Shown here one piece after another: positions 57,301-64,000 of a DNA stretch of 64,000 nt. This stretch comes from Desulfobacteraceae bacterium. Its GTDB lineage: Bacteria > Desulfobacterota > Desulfobacteria > Desulfobacterales > Desulfobacteraceae. The notes beneath the pieces are model-generated. The model saw only the letters and a program-made list of their open reading frames with translations, did not search any database and was not told the origin of the DNA. Where the stretch lies: contig JADGEQ010000001.1 of the NCBI GenBank assembly GCA_016744295.1, forward strand, positions 231,749 through 295,748, written 5' to 3'. A program made the translations under genes and the position numbers. Position 1 is the stretch's first letter; each line of letters starts with the position of its first letter.

Positions 57301-60300
57301 CATTCTGCCGACAGCAGCACCGGCCCCGACAAATAAACCAGCCCAGGATACCCCGGTAATATATTCATCTTCAATGGACACACCGCAAAATGCATCCCCA
57401 ATTAATGCACAAGAAATTAATGCACAAGAAATAGACGCACCCGAAATGGTTGCACAGACCAGGCCAGAACCCCAGAGGCCTGCCTTAGAAGGATCAGATA
57501 TGAGATCAGTTTCCCAACAACATCAATCATCAGCCCCGACGATTCCCTCTTCAGAATCCATGCACCTGGTTCAAAAGGGACTTGAGGCCATGCAGCAACT
57601 TCAGTCACAAACTGCCCATGCCCATGAAAAATTTTTGGACACCCAGGCCCAGGCAAGCAAAACCCTGGCAAGCATGATGGAGCAAACCCGGGAATTTATC
57701 AGCAACCCCACAGCGGCTGCAGGAATTTGTGCCACACCTGCTCCCCCCATTGTATCTGATGTGCCTGATGTGCCTGGGCCCGTGTCCCAGGCAATCACAT
57801 CCCCCCCGGTTTACACCCGTGAGCCGGCACCATCCTCTGACCGTTTTGAAAAAAACACCCCCATTGAACCCAGACAGGAGACCGTGGATACCCAGACCCA
57901 AGCACCATCGGTCCCTTCATCATCCATTCGACAAATCCTGTTCGAAATTGTTGGCCGACTAACAGGATTTCCCGTGGAAATGCTGGAGCCCGAGATGAAT
58001 ATCGAATCAGATCTGGGCATTGATTCCATTAAAAAAGTTGAAATCATTTCCGAACTTGAAAAACAGATCCCGGAAGGAAACGGCTTGTCCACTGACCACA
58101 TGGGATCTGTAAAAACCCTGGATGATATCTGTAGAGCCATTCAGCCTGCAATAACTGCTGCCCAGGAAGAAAATTCACCATCAGCAGAGGCCTCCGTAGA
58201 TTCTTCCGATTGTGCCGATTGTGAGGCAGGAAAGATTTTCACCGTCCTTGTGGATGCCATCAGTGAGCTGACCGGTTTTCCGGTGGAAATGCTGGAACCT
58301 GAGATGAACCTTGAGTCTGATCTGGGTATTGATTCTATAAAACGGGTGGAAATTTTGTCCAAACTGGAACAGGAGCTAGATGATATCAACCCCATCTCTT
58401 CCGAAGACATGGCTGCTTTGAAAAATATCCAGGACATCGTCCAATTTATTACCCCGAGCGCTCCCGACACATTATCATCTACCGAAACACCTACTGACAA
58501 AAAAAAAACTTCAGTCAATGCCGGGGATGAAAAATTAGCCCATTCTGAAGCCGAATCTGTCCAAAATCAGCTTTTAAGACAGGAAATTACCCTTAAAAAA
58601 TTTCCAACCAACCAGGTTCGGTTTTATAATGGGGCCAAGATTGAATTACCTGCCCAAAAAAAAGTTTATTTAACCCGTGACAGTTCCGGAATCGCAGACA
58701 ATTTCAAACAAGAGTTTGAAAAATTAGGGATACCAGCCGAGCTCATCGACATCAGCCAGGATAAAATTCCAAACCTACCCGATGCCGCTGGAATTGTCAT
58801 CATACCGGATTCATTCAAACATCCGGATCACAAAACCGCAAAAGCCTTTTTAAGAACCGCCTTTTGTCTGGTACAAAAAAATGGTCCCCATCTGATTGAT
58901 TCTGCCGCCCAAAAAGGGGGATTTCTCACAACCATAAGCTTTATGGGAGGCGGTTTTGGGTTCAATACATCCTCATTTTCAGCCAGCCCGGTTTACGGTG
59001 GATTGGCAGGACTTGTAAAAACAGCCGGACTTGAATGGAAAAATATTTTGTGCAGAGCCCTGGATATGCCGGATTCTGCTGAAAACAGTATTGCTAATTC
59101 CGAGGCCGCAGTCGCCTTAATGATGACCCATGGTGCAGTTGAAATGGGATTGGACGGAGACAACTGCAATATCCCCACCCTTGAAAACAAAAAAATTCCC
59201 GCCCGGGCTGTTGATTTGGGCCGGGACGATGTGGTGGTCATTACCGGCGGGGCCAAGGGCGTTACGGCAGAATGTGCTGTTCAACTTGCCAAAACCTGTT
59301 CTCCAAACATCATTCTTATTGGGCGATCACCGGAACCTTTCATGGAGCCTGAATGGATACAGGGGATTACCGATCCTTCTGATATGAAAAAAAAGATCTT
59401 ATCCCATGGGGTCACTGAGATAAAACCCAGGCCGGCAGATATTGAAAAACGATACCAGACATTTTTATCCAATCGGGCAATTCAGGCGAATATGGATCGT
59501 ATCAGGGCATGTGGCTCCCAGGTAACATATTTTTCCGCCGATATCCGGAACCAGACTGAAATAGATGAAATTTTAACACAGGTCCGAAAAGAATTCACAA
59601 CAATTTCAGCGGTCATCCACGGGGCAGGCGTCCTGGAAGACAAACTTATTTTTGACAAAAGTATGGATCAGTTTAACCGGGTTTTCGACACCAAGGTGGA
59701 AGGACTTGATGCGCTGCTGGAATCCACCCAACATGATCCTATTAAATATTTTATTCTGTTCTCTTCCATCGCTGCCAGAACCGGAAATACCGGCCAATGT
59801 GACTATGCCATGGCCAATGAAGTTCTGAACAAAACAGCCCAAAAACTGACCCAGGCCAAACCCGATTGCCGATTTTTGTCCATGAACTGGGGCCCCTGGG
59901 CCGGCGGTATGGTGGATGACGGTTTGAAACGGGAATTTTCAAAAAAAGGAATTGAATTGATACCCCTTGAGCAGGGCGCTCTGCAATTGCTCAAAGAGAT
60001 GGGAAATCCAGACACGAACTCTGTGGAAATCGTCATTGGCGCCCATCTTTCACAGGATTCCCCTTCAAAAGAACCGGTTTTAAAAACCGTATTAAAACAA
60101 TCCTTTGGTCATGAAGCCTCCCCCATCCTTGAATCCCATAAGATCGCACAGGAAGCAGTGGTGCCCTTTGCCCTGCTGATCGAACTTATGGCCCATGCCT
60201 CTGAAAAAAACAATCCAGGCCTGGTTTTTGCCGGTATGGACGACATGCGCCTTTTAAAAGGAATCAAACCTGAAAATGATGAAATACAGGTCCAGGTTAA

Positions 60301-62101
60301 TCTTGGAAAATGCTGCCCCGGTGAATCAGGATTCACCACCCAGGCAAGTCTGACAACCCAGGATGATACCAACGGCAACCAAAATCATGCCACCAGCATT
60401 CTTCGACTAAAAGACAAACTACCCCAGCCACCTATGCTTTCCAAAGCCGCATTCATGGATCTGAAACCATATGAACTCTCAGTGGAGCAGGCCTACGAAT
60501 CGGTTTTATTCCATGGAAAAGGGCTCCAGTGCATAACTGCCATCAAGGGCATCTCTGCCAAGGGCATAGAGGTGATCACCAGACTTGCCCCAAAACCTGA
60601 GCAATGGTTTAAACAGCCGCACAGCAAGGGGTGGACAATTGATCCTATGATGCTGGATGCTGCTTTTCAGGCGGCCATATTGTGGTCCTATGGAACAAAA
60701 AAGCAGGTTTGTCTGCCCAGTTATTTGGCAAATCTCCGCCTCTATGCTTTCTCTAAAAAATTAGAGGGCAATGTTCGGATCCTCTTCACCGTCAACGAAG
60801 AAACCCAGCATAAGATTAAGGGATATTTCACATTCCTGGATGAAACCCAGGCCGTGATCGCCAGCATCACAGGATTTGAAGCAATTATGGACCCGTCTTT
60901 ACGGTCAAAGTTTAAAAACAGCCCTCTTTTTTCAAGGGAAAAAATTCTGGCCTTTGCCCAGGGAAACCCCTCCGAGGCCTTTGGGGAAAAATATAAAGTT
61001 TTTGATAAAGAAAAACAAATTGCAAGACTGCCGCGGCCTCCCTATTTTTTCATGGATCGGGTTCAAAAAGCAGACCACCCTCAATGGGAAATGCAGCCGG
61101 GCGGATGGATTGAGGTTGAATATGATATTCCCGCTGATGCATGGTATTTTACAGCAAACAGAACCAAAACCATGCCCTTTTGTATTCTCCTTGAAATTGC
61201 ACTCCAGCCCTGCGGATGGCTTGCAGCCTATGCCGGATCAGCTCTGCAAAGTGCCGACCGCCTCCACTTTAGAAATTTAGGCGGCAAAGCCCTTGTGAAT
61301 CAACCGATCTCAAATGATTCAGGAACGCTTACCATTCGAAGCCGGATGACCGATGTATCCAAGGCAGGTGGTATGATTATCCAGGATTTTGAAATGGAGG
61401 TAAGAAATAACGGTCACTGTGTATACCAGGGAACAACCAATTTTGGTTTTTTCTCACAAACCTCCCTTTCAAACCAGGTGGGCATCCGGGACAGTGAATT
61501 TAATGGCGGCTCTCTTTCCAAACAGGACTCTCCCCTCCATCTTTTTGCGGATGATGCACCCATAACCCCGGAAGATAACCAAACCGGCCAAGGTTCCGGA
61601 ATGCCGTCCAAGGCATTGAGAATGATCGATCAGATTGTACAAATTGATCCCGATGCAGGTCTGTATAAAAATGGATACATCAAGGCCATAAAAACAGTGG
61701 ATCCCAATGAGTGGTTCTTTGACGCCCATTTTTACCAGGATCCGGTTTGTCCGGGATCACTTGGGGTGGAATCTTTTTTACAAATGCTTCGCTTCTTTCT
61801 TTTAAAAAAATTCGATCTACCTATAAATGGATATACCCCGCAAATGACACCCGGTAACACCCATGAATGGATTTATCGAGGGCAGGTCATCCCTTCAAAC
61901 AAAAGAATAGAAATCCATGCCCATGTCAAGGAGATCACAGCTCTTTCAGAGAACTACACTATTACGGCGGATGGATGCCTAACAGTTGACAATATCTGTA
62001 TCTATGAGATGAAAAATTTCAGTATGGAATTTGTCCCTGTAAATCAAACAAAAAATCAGGTGATGGATATACAAACCAGTAACGACAAATCCTGTGGGTG
62101 A
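54398..62101 (+). CDS. Single-chain PUFA/polyketide synthase KS-AT-ACP-ACP-KR-DH-DH-DH
   Basis: 2567 residues. KS (about 13-485) with Cys214 in SDSACASSLSA, His in EAHGTGT and GHTKAAAG. AT (about 598-900) with Ser702 in GHSFGEL. A Gln/Pro/Ala-rich linker (about 965-1180) leads to two ACPs with phosphopantetheine serines Ser1210 and Ser1313 (DLGIDSIK). KR (about 1590-1880) has TGGAKGVTAECA and SSIAARTGNTGQ with Tyr near 1802. A PKS-type DH (about 1885-2165) has SHKIAQEAVVPFA. Two FabA-like domains follow: LPRPPYFFMDRV near 2210 and HFYQDPVCPGSLGVES with His2444. This joins the PfaA order to the PfaC dehydratase tail but has no CLF. Needs a pantetheinyl transferase from elsewhere. Confidence 0.9.
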   Translation: MDKTDKNSNTKAIAIIGMGCIFPKSCNLKEYWHLLFNGTDAIEDVPDDTHWKLKDYFDQDPSTPDHTYCTRGGFIPEIAFDPISYGIPPNNLSATDTSQLLGLEVARMALEDAGYPANHPYLEEKTVNVILGVTGTQELAIPLGARLGHPIWKKALEDSGISPEKKEEIIHRIQAGYVPWQENSFPGLLGNVVAGRIANRMNLSGTNTVSDSACASSLSAIHTAVMELLSHRCDMSITGGVDTLNDIFMHMCFAKTGVLSRTSDIKPFSKDADGTILGEGIGMLVLKRLEDAQRDKDRIYALIKGVGTSSDGKTSAIYAPEAAGQVKALNQAYTLANIHPSTVELIEAHGTGTRVGDKVEFTALKSHFNHHDASKTTQNKTATQNKTAIGSVKSMIGHTKAAAGAAGIIKTALALYNKVIPPTLKADTPDPELDINNSAFYLNNQSKPWLANSNNRHPRRAGISAFGFGGSNFHAILEEYEPIKSHVSWDGSVQIIAFSANTKKDLLHQVDDLKKHLSAYSDSNSGEKSIAIAWQAFESRQKFSCDDEFRLLIVLNKKDEIFDLIDKALATIGKDAISNDAIAQGPVFFSSKKSDGKLGFLFPGQGSQYTQMAKTLSSVFPEAMEAISLAQSCFQEENPGKPYKSLVDYIFPPPQHLQDKTQSEDQLRQTNIAQPALGAICLGMTEILKRFKVAPTMACGHSFGELSALYAAGWIDRALFLRLAAARGKYMAAAGTENTDSGSMLAVQAPVKDIEQLISDENLDLVLANKNSHTQGVLSGPTQEIDRAKILCKQKKMRAIKLPVAAAFHSKLVEEAAAPFNNYIKNVSITPSGIDVLSNTTGSPYPTDQGQIKEILGSQLMHPVNFIDNIEQMSKNGISTFVEIGPKAVLTGLAKSILKEKNITALSLDASSGSKSGLEDLAMVLCTIAAKGFCVDLTQWEDKTEQPRAKKMKVMLSGANPKPVTEQSILPTAAPAPTNKPAQDTPVIYSSSMDTPQNASPINAQEINAQEIDAPEMVAQTRPEPQRPALEGSDMRSVSQQHQSSAPTIPSSESMHLVQKGLEAMQQLQSQTAHAHEKFLDTQAQASKTLASMMEQTREFISNPTAAAGICATPAPPIVSDVPDVPGPVSQAITSPPVYTREPAPSSDRFEKNTPIEPRQETVDTQTQAPSVPSSSIRQILFEIVGRLTGFPVEMLEPEMNIESDLGIDSIKKVEIISELEKQIPEGNGLSTDHMGSVKTLDDICRAIQPAITAAQEENSPSAEASVDSSDCADCEAGKIFTVLVDAISELTGFPVEMLEPEMNLESDLGIDSIKRVEILSKLEQELDDINPISSEDMAALKNIQDIVQFITPSAPDTLSSTETPTDKKKTSVNAGDEKLAHSEAESVQNQLLRQEITLKKFPTNQVRFYNGAKIELPAQKKVYLTRDSSGIADNFKQEFEKLGIPAELIDISQDKIPNLPDAAGIVIIPDSFKHPDHKTAKAFLRTAFCLVQKNGPHLIDSAAQKGGFLTTISFMGGGFGFNTSSFSASPVYGGLAGLVKTAGLEWKNILCRALDMPDSAENSIANSEAAVALMMTHGAVEMGLDGDNCNIPTLENKKIPARAVDLGRDDVVVITGGAKGVTAECAVQLAKTCSPNIILIGRSPEPFMEPEWIQGITDPSDMKKKILSHGVTEIKPRPADIEKRYQTFLSNRAIQANMDRIRACGSQVTYFSADIRNQTEIDEILTQVRKEFTTISAVIHGAGVLEDKLIFDKSMDQFNRVFDTKVEGLDALLESTQHDPIKYFILFSSIAARTGNTGQCDYAMANEVLNKTAQKLTQAKPDCRFLSMNWGPWAGGMVDDGLKREFSKKGIELIPLEQGALQLLKEMGNPDTNSVEIVIGAHLSQDSPSKEPVLKTVLKQSFGHEASPILESHKIAQEAVVPFALLIELMAHASEKNNPGLVFAGMDDMRLLKGIKPENDEIQVQVNLGKCCPGESGFTTQASLTTQDDTNGNQNHATSILRLKDKLPQPPMLSKAAFMDLKPYELSVEQAYESVLFHGKGLQCITAIKGISAKGIEVITRLAPKPEQWFKQPHSKGWTIDPMMLDAAFQAAILWSYGTKKQVCLPSYLANLRLYAFSKKLEGNVRILFTVNEETQHKIKGYFTFLDETQAVIASITGFEAIMDPSLRSKFKNSPLFSREKILAFAQGNPSEAFGEKYKVFDKEKQIARLPRPPYFFMDRVQKADHPQWEMQPGGWIEVEYDIPADAWYFTANRTKTMPFCILLEIALQPCGWLAAYAGSALQSADRLHFRNLGGKALVNQPISNDSGTLTIRSRMTDVSKAGGMIIQDFEMEVRNNGHCVYQGTTNFGFFSQTSLSNQVGIRDSEFNGGSLSKQDSPLHLFADDAPITPEDNQTGQGSGMPSKALRMIDQIVQIDPDAGLYKNGYIKAIKTVDPNEWFFDAHFYQDPVCPGSLGVESFLQMLRFFLLKKFDLPINGYTPQMTPGNTHEWIYRGQVIPSNKRIEIHAHVKEITALSENYTITADGCLTVDNICIYEMKNFSMEFVPVNQTKNQVMDIQTSNDKSCG

Positions 62102-62210
62102 TCCAATACTCCGAACGTACCCTTTAGACTGGCCATGATCCTTTCTCCGAATACCCTCGGGCTTTTAGGAAATATCATGGGCCCGGCAGATGCAATCGTT
62201 CAGGAATCTT

Positions 62211-63323
62211 TCACTGTATTATTTTATCATCTGTTTGATCACGTGTCTGATCATCTGTTGAAACAGATCGGATATGGATATCCTGCTGGGGAAAGGGAAT
62301 TTCAATGCCTTGTTCCATAAACCGTTTGTAGACTGCGGTGTTGAGCAGGTGCAGCACTTTGCCGCGCAAAACCGGTTTGCTGACCCAGCATAATAATTCA
62401 TGGTCAAGACTGGAATTGCCAAAGGCGCGAAACCGCACCCTGGGTTCCGGGGTTTTGCACACGTCCAAAAAACCTGAGGCCACATCCAGCAGAATCTGAT
62501 GAACCTTGTCAATGTCGGAACCATAGGCCACACCCACCTTGACGCGGATGCGAAATTTTTCATGGCGACCGCCGGCTTCATTGGTAATCTTACTGTTTCC
62601 CATGATGGAATTGGGCACGGTGATTTCCACATCATCCCGGGTTAGAATACGGGTGCTGCGGATACCGATATTGGTCACATCCCCCCGCTCGCCTGAATCC
62701 AGAACAATGAAATCCCCAAGTTGATAGGGAGCATCCGCCATGATAAAGACACCGGAAAACAGATTGGCCAGGGTGTCCTTTGCGGCAAAGGAGATGGCAA
62801 GACCCAGGATACCGGCGGAGGCAACCCAGGCGGTCAAATCGATATTCCAGACCAGAAACACAATATAAATGGACAGACCGGAAACCAAAAGAATCAAAAG
62901 ATTGTTAAACAGGGGCAGGGTTCTGTCCTGGATCAGATTGAACCAGCTTTTGTCACGACTTACCAGGTTGAGTAACAGCCTGAGAAACCGCGTGGCAGCA
63001 AGGGCCCAATAAAATATAGCAATGGTTTTCAGACACCCCAGGGTGATAAAACTGATGGTTTCGGGAAACCCTAATTTTTCAGTAGCAAGGGCCAGACCAA
63101 AGAGGATTATACTCAAAAAAACAGGCTTGTGAAAGATTTCAAGAACCTGGTCATCCACTTTGATACTTGTTTTTTCGAGCCACCCTTTGACAACCCGGGT
63201 GAGAATCACATCCACAAGCTTTGCCAGCCCCAGAAAAAAAAGGATGAGCAGCAGAGCCTGGAGATAGCGGTTGGGGGCTATCCCGGCCAACACCTCCATA
63301 AATTGTTCCTTGGTAAAACTCAT
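62211..63323 (-). CDS. MscS-family mechanosensitive channel
   Basis: 370 residues. Several N-terminal membrane helices, pore-lining helix TAWVASAGILGLAISFAAKDTLANLFSG, then the cytoplasmic beta domain YQLGDFIVLDSGERGDVTNIGIRSTRI and DDVEITVPNSIMGNSKITN. Opens on membrane tension to relieve osmotic shock. Converges on the PKS gene with 109 bases between the two stops, in which no terminator hairpin was evident. Confidence 0.93.
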   Translation of the reverse strand: MSFTKEQFMEVLAGIAPNRYLQALLLILFFLGLAKLVDVILTRVVKGWLEKTSIKVDDQVLEIFHKPVFLSIILFGLALATEKLGFPETISFITLGCLKTIAIFYWALAATRFLRLLLNLVSRDKSWFNLIQDRTLPLFNNLLILLVSGLSIYIVFLVWNIDLTAWVASAGILGLAISFAAKDTLANLFSGVFIMADAPYQLGDFIVLDSGERGDVTNIGIRSTRILTRDDVEITVPNSIMGNSKITNEAGGRHEKFRIRVKVGVAYGSDIDKVHQILLDVASGFLDVCKTPEPRVRFRAFGNSSLDHELLCWVSKPVLRGKVLHLLNTAVYKRFMEQGIEIPFPQQDIHIRSVSTDDQTRDQTDDKIIQ

Positions 63324-63452
63324 GGAAGCTTGACCCGCTGTTGAAAGTACTCATTCATATCCTGGCCAACATTTTTGCAGTTTAGCAGTTCTGTTTTTAT
63401 CATAAAAAATAACCTTTCGCTTTAAAAGAGGACTTGACCTTAAAAGAGCGTT

Positions 63453-63635
63453 TCAATGGGTAATAGAATTTATAAATTCAATGATTTTGTTGGTTCCCTT
63501 ATCTATCATTCCCATGGCCATTGATGCCGTAAAGGGGCAGATATTTCCTGGCTTTATCAATGGATGCCTCTATGAACGTTCCTTTTTCAGGCCCCAACTC
63601 GGTTGTAATAATAAATTTTTTTTCCAAAATTTTCT
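63453..63635 (-). pseudogene. Frameshifted small coding remnant, unidentified
   Basis: Two overlapping minus-strand frames each look protein-like: FIITTELGPEKGTFIEASID, followed about 30 codons later in another frame by ASMAMGMIDKGTNKIIEF and a stop at 63453. Joining them needs one frameshift near 63540. Family not recognised; the first part faintly recalls methylenetetrahydrofolate reductase N termini, which is not enough for a name. Confidence 0.3.
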
Positions 63636-63909
63636 TTTATATTCATGTGGTGATCCTTACCCGTGGTAGCAATTGAATTCTTACTGAAATTTGCTGTAAC
63701 GCGACACAATCTCGAAAGTATAAAAAAAACCATTTTTTTATATACGCCAATGGTTTGGAGAAATCTATACATATTTACTTGACTGCAGTAAAATTTCCCG
63801 TGTTCATGTCCCGGTTCATATATTGTAGAAAAAATGTTTAACCCGTATTCAGTTTGTTTTTCTGGACTCAAAATCTGGCATAATATATCCGTTTGCGGGC
63901 ACCAAACGC

Positions 63910-63946
63910 AAAAAGCCCTATCACGAAAATCGCGATAGGGCTTTTT
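63910..63946 (-). terminator. Rho-independent terminator of the rRNA operon
   Basis: AAAAAGCCCTATC and GATAGGGCTTTTT form a perfect 13-base stem around a loop containing ACGAAAATCGC, with T residues at the 3' end on the minus strand. It lies 13 bases downstream of the 5S 3' end. Confidence 0.92.
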
Positions 63947-63958
63947 GAAGAATAATCT

Positions 63959-64000
63959 GGCGGCGTTCTACTCTCCCACACAGTCTCCCATGCAGTACCA
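63959..64000 (-). rRNA. rrf: 5S ribosomal RNA, 3' end only
   Basis: The minus strand ends with TGGTACTGCATGGGAGACTG and continues GTGGGAGAGTAGAACGCCGC, the conserved 3' third of bacterial 5S rRNA (helices IV and I). The 5' part and the rest of the operon lie beyond the right edge. Confidence 0.9.

Larger units (their letters stand above)
63324..63958. other. Intergenic stretch between MscS gene and rRNA operon
   Basis: 635 bases on which no intact gene is supported. A degraded minus-strand reading frame (63453-63635) and the rRNA terminator are listed separately; the rest is AT-rich and featureless. Confidence 0.5.

Noticed and set aside
62135..62320. Small plus-strand frame after the PKS gene
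   Set aside because: It overlaps the convergent MscS gene for half its length and has no recognised content; the 109 bases between the stops show nothing else.

Overview
The window looks like chromosomal DNA of an anaerobic sulfate reducer of the Desulfobacterota (Desulfobacteraceae-like). This is inferred from moderate-to-low GC, futalosine-route menaquinone genes, TRAP and Aap-type transporters, an HD-GYP regulator with a degenerate middle domain, an AMMECR1 protein, and a PfaD plus large PKS/PUFA-synthase pair. No mobile element, prophage or CRISPR array was seen. The right edge enters an rRNA operon: the 3' end of a 5S gene and its terminator, minus strand.

Layout. 0-6.6 kb: a partial M48 protease, a Nudix hydrolase and a hemolysin-III-type membrane protein (minus), then a four-gene general L-amino-acid ABC transporter (aapJQMP). 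6.6-9.5 kb: a possible nitrilase remnant, a macro-domain protein, argC and an M23 peptidase. 9.7-17.5 kb: a tight run secA-clpS-clpA-aat, then fxsA, a nitroreductase and an HDOD protein. The clpS-clpA-aat part is a complete N-degron module (tagging enzyme, adaptor, unfoldase). 17.5-26.5 kb: mostly minus-strand genes (YihY/BrkB, OleD-like dehydrogenase, ornithine-cyclodeaminase family, TrpR-like, AMMECR1, HD-GYP, purB) with a Gly tRNA and a second Nudix-like gene. 26.8-35.5 kb: IHF/HU, Ste24-like M48 protease, YfcE phosphodiesterase, DnaJ-domain protein, a DUF89-like protein, a NifU-like scaffold, two small alpha-beta-barrel proteins, YceI and a ferric-reductase-type membrane protein, and an Arg tRNA. 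35.6-42 kb: tadA-purA, a Pro tRNA, a histidine kinase and a TRAP transporter whose binding protein is convergent to its permeases.

42.2-49.2 kb (minus): seven closely packed genes, ParA - small acidic protein - coiled-coil/zinc-ribbon protein - mqnE - mqnC - amidohydrolase - mqnA, so an orphan ParA set appears co-transcribed with menaquinone biosynthesis. Divergent from parA is a 715-residue protein with an extremely acidic tandem repeat (204-bp unit) in front of a formylglycine-generating-enzyme fold that lacks the catalytic cysteines, followed by a XerC/D recombinase.

52.7-62.1 kb: the most notable locus. A PfaD-type enoyl reductase is followed by one 2567-residue synthase with the order KS-AT-ACP-ACP-KR-DH-(FabA-like DH)2. 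It joins a PfaA-like front to the dehydratase tail of PfaC, while the chain-length-factor domain, a PfaB-type acyltransferase and a phosphopantetheinyl transferase are absent from the window. It should make an unidentified polyketide or long-chain (possibly unsaturated) acyl product. A MscS-type channel, a short degraded reading frame and the rRNA terminator close the window.
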